Part shown: positions 9,596 through 22,429 of the stretch, piece after piece
Position numbering within the stretch: the stretch's first letter is position 1
Layout of the letters: every line of letters starts with the position of its first letter
Origin: Hydractinia symbiolongicarpus
Lineage: Eukaryota > Cnidaria > Hydrozoa > Anthoathecata > Hydractiniidae
Assembly (NCBI RefSeq): GCF_029227915.1
Contig: NC_079882.1
Span: forward strand, 31,116,001 to 31,180,000
DNA length: 64,000 bases
Reading direction: 5' to 3'
The notes under the pieces: generated by a model
What the model saw: only the letters and a program-made list of their open reading frames with translations
Told to the model about the DNA's origin: nothing
The model's database searches: none
Made by a program: the position numbers and the translations under genes

Positions 9596-12047
9596 GAGTA
9601 ATACCGTTACAAAGTCAATGAAATTTAGTTTTTGAAACTGTCTCTATTTCTTCAGCGCGAGCTAACGGCTAGGATTGGTCAAACAGTAAAAAATGACTTA
9701 TTTATCTACATTTTTTAATAAAGCGCTATCACAGCGCCCAGTGTAATCGTTGAGTTCAAGCAATCATGTCAAATTAGGAGGAATGCTATTTCTTTGAGTC
9801 CAATTGTCTCATTTATCACATTTATATGTTCAAAGTCCAAAATAAGTTCAATTAAGTCCCACAGTCAATCGTTTCACTGTTAAAAGCGATGCAACCTGGT
9901 AAATATCAGAAACATATCGCTAAATACATGTTGTACGATATGTGACGCAACAGTTGTAACTCAAACGGAGTGATACCGTTACAAAGTCAATGAAATGTAA
10001 TTTTTGAAACTGTCTCTATTTCTTCAGCGTGCGCTATCGACTAGGATTGGTCCCACAGTAAAAAATGTCTTATTTATCTAAATTTTTTAATAAAGCGCTA
10101 CCACAGCGCCTAGGGAAAATGATCTGTTCCAGCAATCATTTCAAATTAAGAAGAACGTTTTTTCTTGGAGTTCAGTTGTCTTATTGATCATATTTCTACG
10201 GTCAAAGTTCAAAACCATTTTAATTAACTCCCACAGTCAATCGTTTCACTGTTAAAAGCGATGCCACCTAGTAGAGTTAGAAAAATAACGCCAAATACAT
10301 GTTGGTACGAATATGTGACGCAACCGTTGTAACTCAAACGGAGTGATACCGTTACAAAGTCAATGAAATTTTGTTTTTGAAAATGTCTCTATTTCTTCAG
10401 CGCGAGGTAACGGTTAGGATTGGTCCCACAGAAAAAAATGACTTATTTATCTACATTTTTTAATAAAGCGCTATCACAGCTCCCAGTGTAATCGTTGAGT
10501 TCAAGCAATCATGTCAAATTAAGAAGAATGTTATTTCTTGGAGTCCAATTGTCTCATTTATCGCATTTATAAGTTCAAAGTCCAAAGTAAGTTAAATTAA
10601 GTCCCACAGGCAGTCGTTTCACTGTTAAAAACAATGCAACCTTGTGATATCAGAAACATATCGCTATATACATGTTGGTACGAATATGTGACGCAACCGT
10701 TGTAACTCAAACGGAGTGATATCGTTAGAAAGTCAATGAAATATAGTTTTTGAAGTTGTCTCCATTTCTTCAGCGCGCGCTAACGGCAAAGATTGGTCCC
10801 ACAGTACAAAATGACTTATTTATCTATATTTTTAAATGAAGCGCTACCGTAGCGCCCAGTGTAATCGCTAAATTTCAGCAATCATATACAATTAAGGAAA
10901 ATATTATTTGTTGGAGCCCAATTGTCTCATTTATCACAAGTATAAGTTCAAAGTCCACAATCAGTTCAATTAAGTTCCACAGGCAATCGTTACACTGTTA
11001 AAAGCGATGCAACCTTGTAATATCAGAAACATATCGCTAAAGACATGTTGGTATGAATATGTGACGCAACATTTGTACCTCAAACGGAGTGATACCGTTA
11101 GAAAGTCAATGAAATAAAATTTTTGAAACTGTCTCCATTTCCTCAGCGCGCTAACGGCTAAGATTGGTCCAACAGTACAGAATGACTTATTTATCTAAAT
11201 TTCTAAATGAAGCGCCGCTGCAGCGCCCAGTGTAACCGCTGAATTCCAGCAATCATGTCAAAATAAGAAGAATGTTTTTTCTTTGAGTCCAATTGTCTCA
11301 TTTATCACATTTATAAGTTCAAAGTCCAAAATCAGTTCTATTAAGTCCCACAGCAAATTGGTTCACTGTTAAAAGCTCTGCAACTTGGTAATATCTGAAA
11401 GATATCGCTAAACACTTGTTGGTACGAATATGTGACGCAACCGTTGTACTTCAACGGGCGGATACCGTTAGAAACTCAATGAAATGTAGTTTTTGAAACT
11501 GTTTCTATATCTTCAGCGCGTGCTAACGGCTAGCATTGGTCCCACAGTAAAAAATGACTTATTTATCTAAATTTTTAAATGAACCGCTACCACAGCGACC
11601 AGTGTAATCGCTGAGTTCCAGCAACCATGTCAGATTAAGAAGAATGTTTTTTCTTTGAGTCCAATTGGCTCATTTATCACATTTATAAGTTCAAAGACCA
11701 AAATAAGTTCAATTAAGTCCCACAGTCAATCGTTTCACTGTTAAAAGCGATGCAACCTGGTAAATCAGAAATATATCGCAAAATACATGTTGGTACAAAT
11801 ATGTGACGCAACCGTTGCAACTCAAACGGAGTAATACCGTTACAAAGTCAATGAAATTTAGTTTTTGAAACTGTCTCTATTTCTTCAGCGCGAGCTAACG
11901 GCTAGGATTGGTCAAACAGTAAAAAATGACTTATTTATCTACATTTTTTAATAAAGCGCTATCACAGCGCCCAGTGTAATCGTTGAGTTCAAGCAATCAT
12001 GTCAAATTAGGAGGAATGCTTTTTCTTTGAGTCCAATTGTCTCATTT
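9596..12047 (+). repeat. Long-range copy of the block at 3270-5720
   Basis: This stretch of about 2.45 kb repeats 3270-5720 at an offset of 6326-6327. It reproduces the same monomer order: GGTCAAACAG type, CGACTAGG type, TAACGGTTAGG type, GGCAAAGATTGG with the GTAGCGC palindrome, GGCTAAGATTGGTCCAACAG, then CAAATTGG. Marker positions include GCGCGCTAACGGCAAAG at about 4448/10774 and GGCTAAGATTGGTCC at 4829/11156. The copies separate near 5718/12047. A copy of seven consecutive monomers in order shows block-wise rather than single-monomer exchange. Confidence 0.82.
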
Positions 12048-15000
12048 ATCACATTTATATGTTCAAAGTCTAAAATAAGTTCAATTAAGTCCCACAGTCA
12101 ATCGTTTCACTGTTAAAAGCGATGCAACCTGGTAAATATCAGAAACATATCGCTAAATACATGTTGTACGATATGTGACGCAACAGTTGTAACTCAAACG
12201 GAGTGATACCGTTACAAAGTCAATGAAATGTAATTTTTGAAACTGTCTCTATTTCTTCAGCGTGCGCTATCGACTAGGATTGGTCCCACAGTAAAAAATG
12301 TCTTATTTATCTAAATTTTTTAATAAAGCGCTACCACAGCGCCTAGCGAAAATGATCTGTTCCAGCAATCATTTCAAATTAAGAAGAACGTTTTTTCTTG
12401 GAGTCCAGTTGTCTTATTGATCATATTTCTACGGTCAAAGTTCAAAACCATTTTAATTAACTCTCACAGTCAATCGTTTCACTGTTAAAGGCGATGCCAC
12501 CTAGTAGAGTTAGAAAAATAACGCCAAATACATGTTGGTACGAATATGTGACGCAACCGTTGTAACTCAAACGGAGTGATACCGTTACAAAGTCAATGAA
12601 ATTTTGTTTTTGAAAATGTCTCTATTTCTTCAGCGCGAGGTAACGGTTAGGATTGGTCCCACAGTAAAAAATGACTTATTTATCTACATTTTTAATAAAG
12701 CGCTATCACAGCTCCCAGTGTAATCGTTGAGTTCAAGCAATCATGTCAAATTAAGAAGAATGTTATTTCTTGGAGTCCAATTGTCTCATTTATCGCATTT
12801 ATAAGTTCAAAGTCCAAAGTAAGTTAAATTAAGTCCCACAGGCAGTCGTTTCACTGTTAAAAACAATGCAACCTTGTGATATCAGAAACATATCGCTATA
12901 TACATGTTGGTACGAATATGTGACGCAACCGTTGTAACTCAAACGGAGTGATATCGTTAGAAAGTCAATGAAATATAGTTTTTGAAGTTGTCTCCATTTC
13001 TTCAGCGCGCGCTAACGGCAAAGATTGGTCCCACAGTACAAAATGACTTATTTATCTATATTTTTAAATGAAGCGCTACCGTAGCGCCCAGTGTAATCGC
13101 TAAATTTCAGCAATCATATACAATTAAGGAAAATATTATTTGTTGGAGCCCAATCGTCTCATTTATCACAAGTATAAGTTCAAAGTCCACAATCAGTTCA
13201 ATTAAGTTCCACAGGCAATCGTTACACTGTTAAAAGCGATGCAACCTTGTAATATCAGAAACATATCGCTAAAGACATGTTGGTATGAATATGTGACGCA
13301 ACATTTGTACCTCAAACTGAGTGATACCGTTAGAAAGTCAATGAAATAAAATTTTTGAAACTGTCTCCATTTCCTCAGCGCGCGCTAATGGCACAGTACA
13401 AAATGACTCATTTATCTATATTTTTAAATGAAGCGCTACCGTAGCGCCCAGTGTAATCGCTAAATTTCAGCAATCATATACAATTAAGGAAAATGTTACT
13501 TGTTGGAGTCCAATTGTCTCATTTATCACACTCATAATGTCAAAGTCCAAAATCAGTTCAATTAAGTTCCACAGGCAATCGTTACACTGTTAAAGGCGAT
13601 GCAACCTTGTAATATCAGAAACATATCGCTAAATACATGTTGGTACAAATATGTGACGCAACCGTTGCAACTGAAACGGAGTAATACCGTTACAAAGTCA
13701 ATGAAATTTAGTTTTTGAAACTGTCTCTATTTCTTCAGCGCGAGCTAACGGCTAGGATTGGTCCCAGAGTAAAAAATGACTTATTTATCTACATTTTTTA
13801 ATAAAGCGCTATCACAGCGCCCAGTGTAATCGTTGAGTTCAAGCAATCATGTCAAATTAGGAGTAATGCTATTTCTTTGAGTTCAATTGTCTCATTTATC
13901 ACATTTATATTTTCAAATTCCAAAATAAGGACAGTCAATCGTTTCACTGTTAAAAGCGATACAACCTGGTAATATCAGAAACATATCGCTAAATACATGT
14001 TGGTACCATATGTGACGCAACAGTTGTAACTCAAACGGAGTGATACCGTTACAAAGTCAATGAAATGTAGTTTTTGAAACTGTCTCTTTGTTTGCAGCGC
14101 GTGCTAACGGCTAGGATTTATCCCACAGTAAAAAATTGCTTATTTATCTAAATTTTTTAATGAAGCGCTACCACAGCGCGCAGTGTAATCGCTGAGTTAC
14201 AGCAATCATGTCAAATTGAGAAGAATGTTATTTCTTGGAGTCCAATTGTCTCATTTATCACATTTTTAAGTTCAAAGTCCGAAATCAGTTCCATTAAGTC
14301 CCACAGTCAATCGTTTCATTGTTAAAAGGGATGCAACTTGGTAATATCTGAAAGATATCGCTAAACACTTGTTGGTACGAATATGTGACGCAACCGTTGT
14401 ACTTCAACGGGCGGATACCGTTAGAAACTCAATGGAATGTAGTTTTTGAAACTGTTTCTATATCTTCAGCGCGTGCTAACGGCTAGCATTGGTCCCACAG
14501 TAAAAAATGACTTATTTATCTAAATTTTTAAATGAACCGCTACCACAGCGACCAGTGTAATCGCTAAGTTCCAGCAACCATGTCAGATTAAGAAGAATGT
14601 TTTTTCTTTGAGTCCAATTGGCTCATTTATCACATTTATAAGTTCAAAGACCAAAATAAGTTCAATTAAGTCCCACAGTCAATCGTTTCACTGTTAAAAG
14701 CGATGCAACCTGGTAAATCAGAAACATATCGCAAAATACATGTTGGTACAAATATGTGACGCAACCGTTGCAACTCAAACGGAGTAATACCGTTGCAAAG
14801 TCAATGAAATTTAGCTTTTGAAACTGTCTCTATTTCTTCAGCGCGAGCTAACGGCTAGGATTGGTCAAACAGTAAAAAATGACTTATTTATCTACATTTT
14901 TTAATAAAGCGCTATCACAGCGTCCAGTGTAATCGTTGAGTTCAAGCAATCATGTCAAATTAGGAGGAATGCTATTTCTTTGAGTCCAATTGTCTCATTT

Positions 15001-17450
15001 ATCACATTTATATGTTCAAAGTCTAAAATAAGTTCAATTAAGTCCCACAGTCAATCGTTTCACTGTTAAAAGCGATGCAACCTGGTAAATATCAGAAACA
15101 TATCGCTAAATACATGTTGTACGATATGTGACGCAACAGTTGTAACTCAAACGGAGTGATACCGTTACAAAGTCAATGAAATGTAATTTTTGAAACTGTC
15201 TCTATTTCTTCAGCGTGCGCTATCGACTAGGATTGGTCCCACAGTAAAAAATGTCTTATTTATCTAAATTTTTTAATAAAGCGCTACCACAGCGCCAAGC
15301 GAAAATGATCTGTTCCAGCAATCATTTCAAATTAAGAAGAACGTTTTTTCTTGGAGTCCAGTTGTCTTATTGATCATATTTCTACGGTCAAAGTTCAAAA
15401 CCATTTTAATTACCTCCCACAGTCAATCGTTTCACTGTTAAAAGCGATGCCACCTAGTAGAGTTAGAAAAATAACGCCAAATACATGTTGGTACGAATAT
15501 GTGACGCAACCGTTGTAACTCAAACGGAGTGATACCGTTACAAAGTCAATGAAATGTAATTTTTGAAACTGTCTCTATTTCTTCAGCGTGCGCTATCGAC
15601 TAGGATTGGTCCCACAGTAAAAAATGTCTTATTTATCTAAATTTTTTAATAAAGCGCTACCACAGCGCCTACCGAAAATGATCTGTTCCAGCAATCATTT
15701 CAAATTAAGAAGAACGTTTTTTCTTGGAGTCCGGTTGTCTTATTGATCATATTTCTACGGTCAAAGTTCAAAACCATTTTAATTAACTCCCACAGTCAAT
15801 CGTTTCACTGTTAAAAGCGATGCCACCTAGTAGAGTTAGAAAAATAACGCCAAATACATGTTGGTACGAATATGTGACGCAACCGTTGTAACTCAAACGG
15901 AGTGATACCGTTACAAAGTCAATGAAATTTTGTTTTTGAAAATGTCTCTATTTCTTCAGCGCGAGGTAACGGTTAGGATTGGTCCCACAGTAAAAAATGA
16001 CTTATTTATCTACATTTTTTAATAAAGCGCTATCACAGCTCCCAGTGTAATCGTTGAGTTCAAGCAATCATGTCAAATTAAGAAGAATGTTATTTCTTGG
16101 AGTCCAATTGTCTCATTTATCGCATTTATAAGTTCAAAGTCCAAAATAAGTTAAATTAAGTCCCACAGGCAGTCGTTTCACTGTTAAAAACAATGCAACC
16201 TTGTGATATCAGAAACATATCGCTATATACATGTTGGTACGAATATGTGACGCAACCGTTATAACTCAAACGGAGTGATATCGTTAGAAATTCAATGAAA
16301 TATAGTTTTTGAAGTTGTCTCCATTTCTTCAGCGCGCGCTAACGGCAAAGATTGGTCCCACAGTACAAAATGACTTATTTATCTATATTTTTAAATGAAG
16401 CGCTACCGTAGCGCCCAGTGTAACCGCTGAATTCCAGCAATCATGTCATAATAAGAAGAATGTTATTTCTTGGAGCCCAATTGTCTCATTTATCACAAGT
16501 ATAAGTTCAAAGTCCACAATCAGTTCAATTAAGTTCCACAGGCAATCGTTACACTGTTAAAAGCGATGCAACCTTGTAATATCAGAAACATATCGCTAAA
16601 GACATGTTGGTATGAATATGTGACGCAACATTTGTACCTCAAACGGAGTGATACTGTTAGAAAGTCAATGAAATAAAATTTTTGAAACTGTCCCCATTTC
16701 CTCAGCGCGCTAACGGCTAAGATTGGTCCAACAGTACAGAATGACTTATTTATCTAATTTTCTAAATGAAGCGCTGCCGCAGCGTCCAGTGTAACCGCTG
16801 AATTCCAGCAATCATGTCAAAATAAGAAGAATGTTATTTCTTGGAGTCCAATTTGTTCATTCATCACATTCATAACTTCAAAGTCCAAAATCAGTTCAAT
16901 TAAGTCCCACGGTCAATCGTTTCACTGTTTAAAGCGACGCAACCTAGTAACATCTGAAACACATCGCTAAGTGCATGTTGGTACGAATCTGTGACGCAAC
17001 CGTTGTAACTCAAACGGACTGATACCGTTAGAAAGTCAATGAAATATAGTTTTTGAAATTGTCTCCATTTCTTCAGCGCGCGCTAACGGCAAAGATTGGT
17101 CCCCCAGTACAAAATGACTTATTTATCTAAATTTTTAAATGAAACGCTACCGCAGCGCCCCGTGTAATTGCTGAATTCCAGCAATCATGTCAAATTAAGG
17201 AGAATGTTATTTCTTGGAGCCCAATTGTCTCATTTATCACAAATATAAGTTCAAAGTCCACAATCAGTTCAATTAAGTCCCACAGTCAATCGTTTCACTG
17301 TTAAAAGCAACGCAACCTAGTAATATCTGAAACATATCGCTAAGTATATGTTGGTACGAATATGTGACGCAACCGTTGTAACTCAAACGGACTGATACCA
17401 ATAGAAAGTCAATGAAATATAATTTTTGAAATTGTCTCCATTTCTTCAGC
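12048..17450 (+). repeat. Satellite, mosaic of left-arm monomer types
   Basis: Continuous monomers with no gene. About 11890-13380 repeats about 9660-11150 at an offset near 2230 (six monomers). At about 13380 a shortened link, GCTAATGGCACAGTAC, replaces the usual GGCAAAGATTGGTCCCACAGTAC. A single-monomer tandem duplication of the CGACTAGG type is seen at about 15180-15550 and 15551-15920. From about 16400 the monomers shift to the family with GTGTAACCGCTGAATTCCAG and AAAATAAGAAGAATG that dominates the middle of the window. Confidence 0.75.
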
Positions 17451-20290
17451 GCGCGCTAATGGCACAGCACAAAATGACTTATTTATCTATATTTTTAAAT
17501 GAAGCGCTACCGTAGCGCCCAGTGTAATCGCTAAATTTCAGCAATCATATACAATTAAGGAAAATGTTACTTGTTGGAGTCCAATTGTCTCATTTATCAC
17601 ACTCATAATGTCAAAGTCCAAAAACAGTTCAATTAAGTTCCACAGGCAATCGTTACACTGTTAAAGGCGATGCAACCTTGTAATATCAGAAACATATCGC
17701 TAAATACATGTTGGTATGAATATGTGACGCAACTGTTGTACCTCAAACGGAGTGATACCGTTAGAAAGTCAATGAAATAAAGTTTTTGAACCTGTCTCCA
17801 TTTCCTCAGCGCGCTAACGGCTAAAATTGGTCCCACAGCACAGAATGACTTATTTATCTAAATTTATAAATGAAGCGCTGCCGCAGCGCCCAGTGTAACC
17901 GCTGAATTCCAGCAATCATGTCAAAATAAGAAGAATGTTATTTCTTGGAGTCCAATTGGCTCATTTATCACATTTATAAGTTCAAAGTCCAAAATAAGTT
18001 CAATTAATTCCACAGGCAATCGTTTCACTGTTAAAGGCGATACAACCTTGTAATATCAGAAACATATCCCTAAATACATGTTGGCATGAATATGTGACGC
18101 AACCGTTGTACCTCAAACGGAGTGATACCGTTAGAAAGTCAATGAAATAAAATTTTTGAAACTGTCTGCATTTCCTCAGCGCACTAACGGCTAAGATTGG
18201 TCCCACTGTACAGAATGACTTATTTATCTACATTTCTAAATGAAGCGCTGCCGCAACGCCCAGTGTAACCGCTGAATTCCAGCAATCATGTCAAAATAAG
18301 AAGAATGTTATTTCTTGGAGTCCAATTTGTTAATTCATCACATTTATAACTTCAAAGTCCAAAATCAGTTCAATTAAGTCCCACGGTCAATCAATTCACT
18401 GTTAAAAGCGACGCAACCTAGTAATATCTGAAACATATCGCTAAGTACATGTTGGTACGAATTTGTGACGCAACCGGTGAACTCAAACGGACTGATACCG
18501 TTAGAAAGTCAATGAAATATAGTTTTTGAAATTGTCTCCATTTCTTCAGCGCGCGGTAACGGCAAAGATTGGTCCCATAGTACAAAATGACTTATTTATA
18601 TGTATTTTTAAATGAACCGCTACCACAGCGCCCAGTGTAATCGCGAGTTCCAGCAACCATGTCAGAATAAGAAGAATGTTATTTCTTGGAGTCCAATTGG
18701 CTCATTTATCACTTTTATAAGTTCAAAGTCCAAAATAAGTTCAATTAAGTCCCACAGTCAATCGTTTCACTGTTAAAAGCGATGCAACCTGGTAATATCA
18801 GAAACATATCGCAAAATACATGTTTGTACAAATATGTGACGCAATCGTTGCAACTCAAACGGAGTAATACCGTTACAAAGTCAATGAAATTTAGTTTTTG
18901 AAACTGTCTCTATTTCTTCAGCGCGAGCTAACGGCTAGGATTGGTCCCACAGTAAAAAATGACTTATTTATCTACATTTTTTAATAAAGCGCTATCACAG
19001 CGCCCAGTGTAATCGTTGAGTTCAAGCAATCATGTCAAATTAGGAGGAATGCTATTTCTTTGAGTCCAATTGTCTCATTTATCACATTTATATATTCAAA
19101 GTCCAAAATAAGGACAGTCAATCGTTTCACTGTTAAAAGCGATGCAACCTGGTAATATCAGAAACATATCGCTAAATACATGTTGGTACGATATGTGACG
19201 CAACAGTTGTAACTCAAACGGAGTGGTCCCGTTACAAACTCAATGAAATGTAGTTTTTGAAACTGTCTCTTTGTCTGCAGCGCGTGCTAACGGCTAGGAT
19301 TTATCCCACAGTAAAAAATTGCTTATTTATCTAAATTTTTAAATGAAGCGCTACCACAGCGCGCAGTGTAATCGCTGAGTTACAGCAATCATGTCAAATT
19401 GAGAAGAATGTTATTTCTTGGAGTCCAATTGTCTCATTTATCACATTTATAAGTTCAAAGTCCGAAATAAGTGCCATTAAGTCCCACAGTCAATCGTTTC
19501 ATTGTTAAAAGGGATGCAACCTAGTAGAGTCAAAAAAATATCACTAAATACATGTTGGTATGAATATGTGACGCAACATTTGTACCTCAAACGGAGTGAT
19601 ACCGTTAGAAAGTCAATGAAATAAAATTTTTGAAACTGTTTCCATTTCCTCAGCGCGCTAACGGGTAAGATTGGTCCCACAGTACAGAATGACTTATTTA
19701 TCTAAATTTCTAAATGAAGCGCTGCCGCAGTGCCCAGTGTAACCGCTGAACTCCAGCAATCATGTCAAAATAAGAAGAATGTTATTTCTTGGAGTCCAAT
19801 TTGTTCATTCATCACATTCATAACTTCAAAGTCCAAAATCAGTTCAATTAAATCCCACGGTCAATCGTTTCACTGTTAAAAGCGACGCAAAATAGTAACA
19901 TCAGAAACATATCGCTAAATACATGTTGGTACGAATACGTGAAGCAACCGTTGTAACTCAAACGGACTGATACCGGTAAAAAGTGAATGAAATAAAGTTT
20001 TTGAAACTGTCTCCATTTCCTCAGCGCGCTAACGGCTAAGATTGGTCCCACAGTACAGAATGACTTATTTATCTAAATTTATAAATGAAGCGCTGCCGCA
20101 GCGCCCAGTGTAACCGCTGAATTCCAGCAATCATGTCAAAATAAGAGGAAATTTTATTTCTTGGAGTCCAATTTGTTCATTCATCACATTCATAACTTCA
20201 AAGTCCAAAATCAGTTCAATTAAGTCCCATGGTCAATCGTTTCACTGTTAAAAGCGACGCAACCTAGTAATATCTGAAACATATCGCTAA
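17451..20290 (+). repeat. Satellite block left of the LINE, copied right of it
   Basis: Monomers here recur, in order, after the LINE at 22469-24674. The word CAATTAATTC (18001) pairs with 22755, and the segment at 19477-19680 pairs with 23860-24063, giving the same translated minus-strand frame. The offset falls from 4754 to 4383 between these points, a difference of 371, so the right-hand block lacks one monomer. The block includes one short monomer, with the AAGGACAGTC deletion near 19110. The last monomer is cut by the LINE just after ACATATCGCTAA (20279-20290). Confidence 0.8.
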
Positions 20291-20304
20291 AAACGAGAAA
20301 TAAA

Positions 20305-22113
20305 TTGAAGAAGGCTATCAAACACTCTAGAAGAACCTTCTATCAAAAGGCTTTATCAAGTAACCGTTCAAAGGAAGTATGGAAAACCATAAGAACTATT
20401 ATTAAACCACAGTTCAAACAAATCAGGCAGAATCCCGATACCATCAATGATTATTTCAATTCCATTGCAATAAAGTTAAGCAATACAAATGAGTTAAACA
20501 TTTCTCCCACCATGAATGATGAGGCTGTACCGGCAATGGACTTATTTGACCTTCGTCACGCTACCAAAGAGGATGTTCTCAAACATTTGAATTCATTGAG
20601 AAGTGATTGCTCTACTGGTGGTGATAACATACCAGCGAAATTCATAAAACCAGTCGCAGCCCAATTGTCGCCAGTCCTAACAAAGATTTTGCATAACTGC
20701 ATCGATGCAAACGTATTTCCAACATGCTGGAAGAAATCACGTATCTGTCCGGTACCTAAAGTTCCAGGTGCTTCACAACTAGAAGATTTTCGTCCAATAT
20801 CAATACTTCCTGTACTGTCGAAAGTATATGAGAAAGTCATTTTATCACAGCTTTGTGACTTCATTGATAGATATAACATTTACGCTTCAACTCAATCTGG
20901 TTTTCGCAAAGGTCACTCGTGCATCACGATACTCTTAAAATTAAAGGACGACATTTTGAAGGCTATGCAAAGAGGTAAAGTAACTTTATCAGTGTCAGCA
21001 GATTACTCCAAAGCATTTGATACTGTGAAATATGACGTTCTGATTAATAAGTTGAAGAAACTCCAAATGTCTCCTGCATTCATCAATTTGATCTCTAACT
21101 ATTTGTCAAATCGCCAGCAGTTTGTGCAAATTGATGACAAAAAATCGGACACCTTGCTGATCAAATACGGTGTTCCCCAGGGATCTATTCTTGGTCCGAT
21201 CTTGTTCAACATCTATGTCTCTGACCTATCGTTGAATTCGTCGTGTAATTCTATCCAGTACGCAGATGACACAAATCTTTACATACACTTCAAACTAAAA
21301 GAAATGGATATCGCAACAGCAAAGCTTCAAAGTGACATTAACCAAATAACAACATGGTCAAAGATAAACAATCTGATGTTTAATTCCATAAAGACAAAAT
21401 CAATTATGTACTCGACTAGCCAGTTAAGCTGTATAAACAATTTAAACTTCAGTAACTTATTCAAATTCCATAGTAATGGTGCTGAGATTGAGCGGGTATC
21501 CTCTCTCAAGATACTGGGCATAACATTCGATGAACATATGACGTGGTCTACACATGTGAATAACGTCATTAGATCATCATACGCTACGATTTCGACATTA
21601 AAGCGATTGAAACGTTTGGCACCTTTTCACGTGAGAAAGAATCTCGCTGAAGCACTGATATTATCAAAGATAGACTACGGAAATCTTGTCTATAATAATA
21701 TTCCACAATATCAAATGAAAAGGTTACAAAGAGTTCTAAATGTCGCTGCCAGCTTTGTTCTTCAGAGATATGCTTCCACTAACGATGTGTTAGTAATACT
21801 GAAATGGCTGCCAGTGCAAGAGCGTGTAAATTTATCGATACTAAAACTGGCACACAAGGTGTTGTATGACGAATGCTCACCTGAATACCTTACACTGAAA
21901 TGGTACAAAAATGGTCGAAGCCTGCGATCTGATGCAGAAAACAAAAATAAACTACAAAGCGACACATTCCGAAAAACATTTATGGATTGCTCATCAGCGT
22001 TGTTTAATGATCTTCCTGGCAATATTCGTTCCGTTGTCAACCATAAAGAATTTATCAAAAAAGTCAAATTATTTTTACACGATAGTGCTTTGTGCAAACT
22101 TTTATCCAAATAA
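20305..22113 (+). CDS. Reverse transcriptase of a LINE, N-terminally truncated ORF2
   Basis: This is 602 codons without a stop or frameshift, ending in TAA. The first codon here is TTG, not ATG. The frame is open back to a TGA at 20275-20277 in satellite DNA, and residues just upstream (T-R-N-K) look like LINE linker, so no true start exists. Residues 1-45 are the basic linker that normally follows the endonuclease. The reverse-transcriptase domain spans about 85-410: DFRPISILPVLSKVYEKVI at 161-179, TQSGFRKGHSC at 196-206, motif A SADYSKAFDTV at 231-241 (catalytic Asp233), motif B GVPQGSILGPILFNIY at 289-304, motif C YADDTNLY at 319-326 (catalytic Asp321 and Asp322), and LKILGITFDEHMTWSTHV at 401-418. 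The C-terminal part (430-602) carries KWLPVQERVNL at 500-510, typical of CR1/L2-type elements. Catalytic residues are present, but without endonuclease or promoter the copy is probably inactive. Confidence 0.93.
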   Translation: MKKAIKHSRRTFYQKALSSNRSKEVWKTIRTIIKPQFKQIRQNPDTINDYFNSIAIKLSNTNELNISPTMNDEAVPAMDLFDLRHATKEDVLKHLNSLRSDCSTGGDNIPAKFIKPVAAQLSPVLTKILHNCIDANVFPTCWKKSRICPVPKVPGASQLEDFRPISILPVLSKVYEKVILSQLCDFIDRYNIYASTQSGFRKGHSCITILLKLKDDILKAMQRGKVTLSVSADYSKAFDTVKYDVLINKLKKLQMSPAFINLISNYLSNRQQFVQIDDKKSDTLLIKYGVPQGSILGPILFNIYVSDLSLNSSCNSIQYADDTNLYIHFKLKEMDIATAKLQSDINQITTWSKINNLMFNSIKTKSIMYSTSQLSCINNLNFSNLFKFHSNGAEIERVSSLKILGITFDEHMTWSTHVNNVIRSSYATISTLKRLKRLAPFHVRKNLAEALILSKIDYGNLVYNNIPQYQMKRLQRVLNVAASFVLQRYASTNDVLVILKWLPVQERVNLSILKLAHKVLYDECSPEYLTLKWYKNGRSLRSDAENKNKLQSDTFRKTFMDCSSALFNDLPGNIRSVVNHKEFIKKVKLFLHDSALCKLLSK

Positions 22114-22428
22114 TGTGAATAACTCTATGCATGTAGGCTACCTATTTCCCCCCATCTTTTCATTATAGTTCTACCTTTTTTGTGTGTCCTTACATCGGTG
22201 CCATCAATTTATTTATCTTTAATTAGTCTCTTCTTTTTTTTTTTTCTTGTTCAATGTGTCTACTTACTCTACCGGCACCATTTCGTACTCTGTGAGCCCA
22301 TTTATTTCATTATGCACTTAGATTCAATATATTTTTTTACTGACCTTATAGATTTTATAGATTTTTATAGTTTTTATTTTTTTGTAGGCAGAAGAACCAT
22401 TTGTAAATTATGGATGCCAAATATATGT

Positions 22429-22429
<1 letters not shown>
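22114..22429 (+). other. 3' UTR of the LINE
   Basis: About 316 bp between the ORF2 stop and the TAA tail, unlike the satellite. It is pyrimidine- and T-rich, with a run of 12 T at 22234-22245 and several TTTATAGATTTTTATAG-like words near 22350-22375. The last bases before the tail read CCAAATATATGTT. In LINEs the 3' UTR end is what the encoded reverse transcriptase recognises, so this stretch is the best nucleotide query for finding sister copies. Small frames across it are T-rich and have no recognisable protein. Confidence 0.85.

Larger units (their letters stand above)
1..20290 (+). repeat. Satellite array, left arm, about 372-bp monomer
   Basis: Head-to-tail tandem repeat. The anchor GGCTAGGATTGGTCCCACAG or close variants begins at 1, 374, 733, 1106 and 1478, giving steps of 373, 359, 373 and 372, and continues without a break to the LINE. 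All copies have the same orientation. Monomers differ by scattered substitutions and a few 1-20 bp indels. About 54 copies fit by length. No gene-like sequence interrupts this arm, and stop codons in most frames argue against coding. The array starts before the window. It could be centromeric, pericentromeric or interstitial heterochromatin; the sequence alone does not decide. Confidence 0.97.

Noticed and set aside
20260-20310. ATG start for the reverse transcriptase
   Set aside because: The frame's first listed codon is TTG, and upstream codons run into satellite DNA up to TGA at 20275. The element is 5'-truncated, so no native start exists.
20556-22168. Frames antisense to or overlapping the reverse transcriptase (20556-20879, 21327-21569 and 21762-22109 on minus; 21911-22168 on plus)
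   Set aside because: Shadows of the 602-codon frame, which has clear reverse-transcriptase motifs; they have no recognisable domain.
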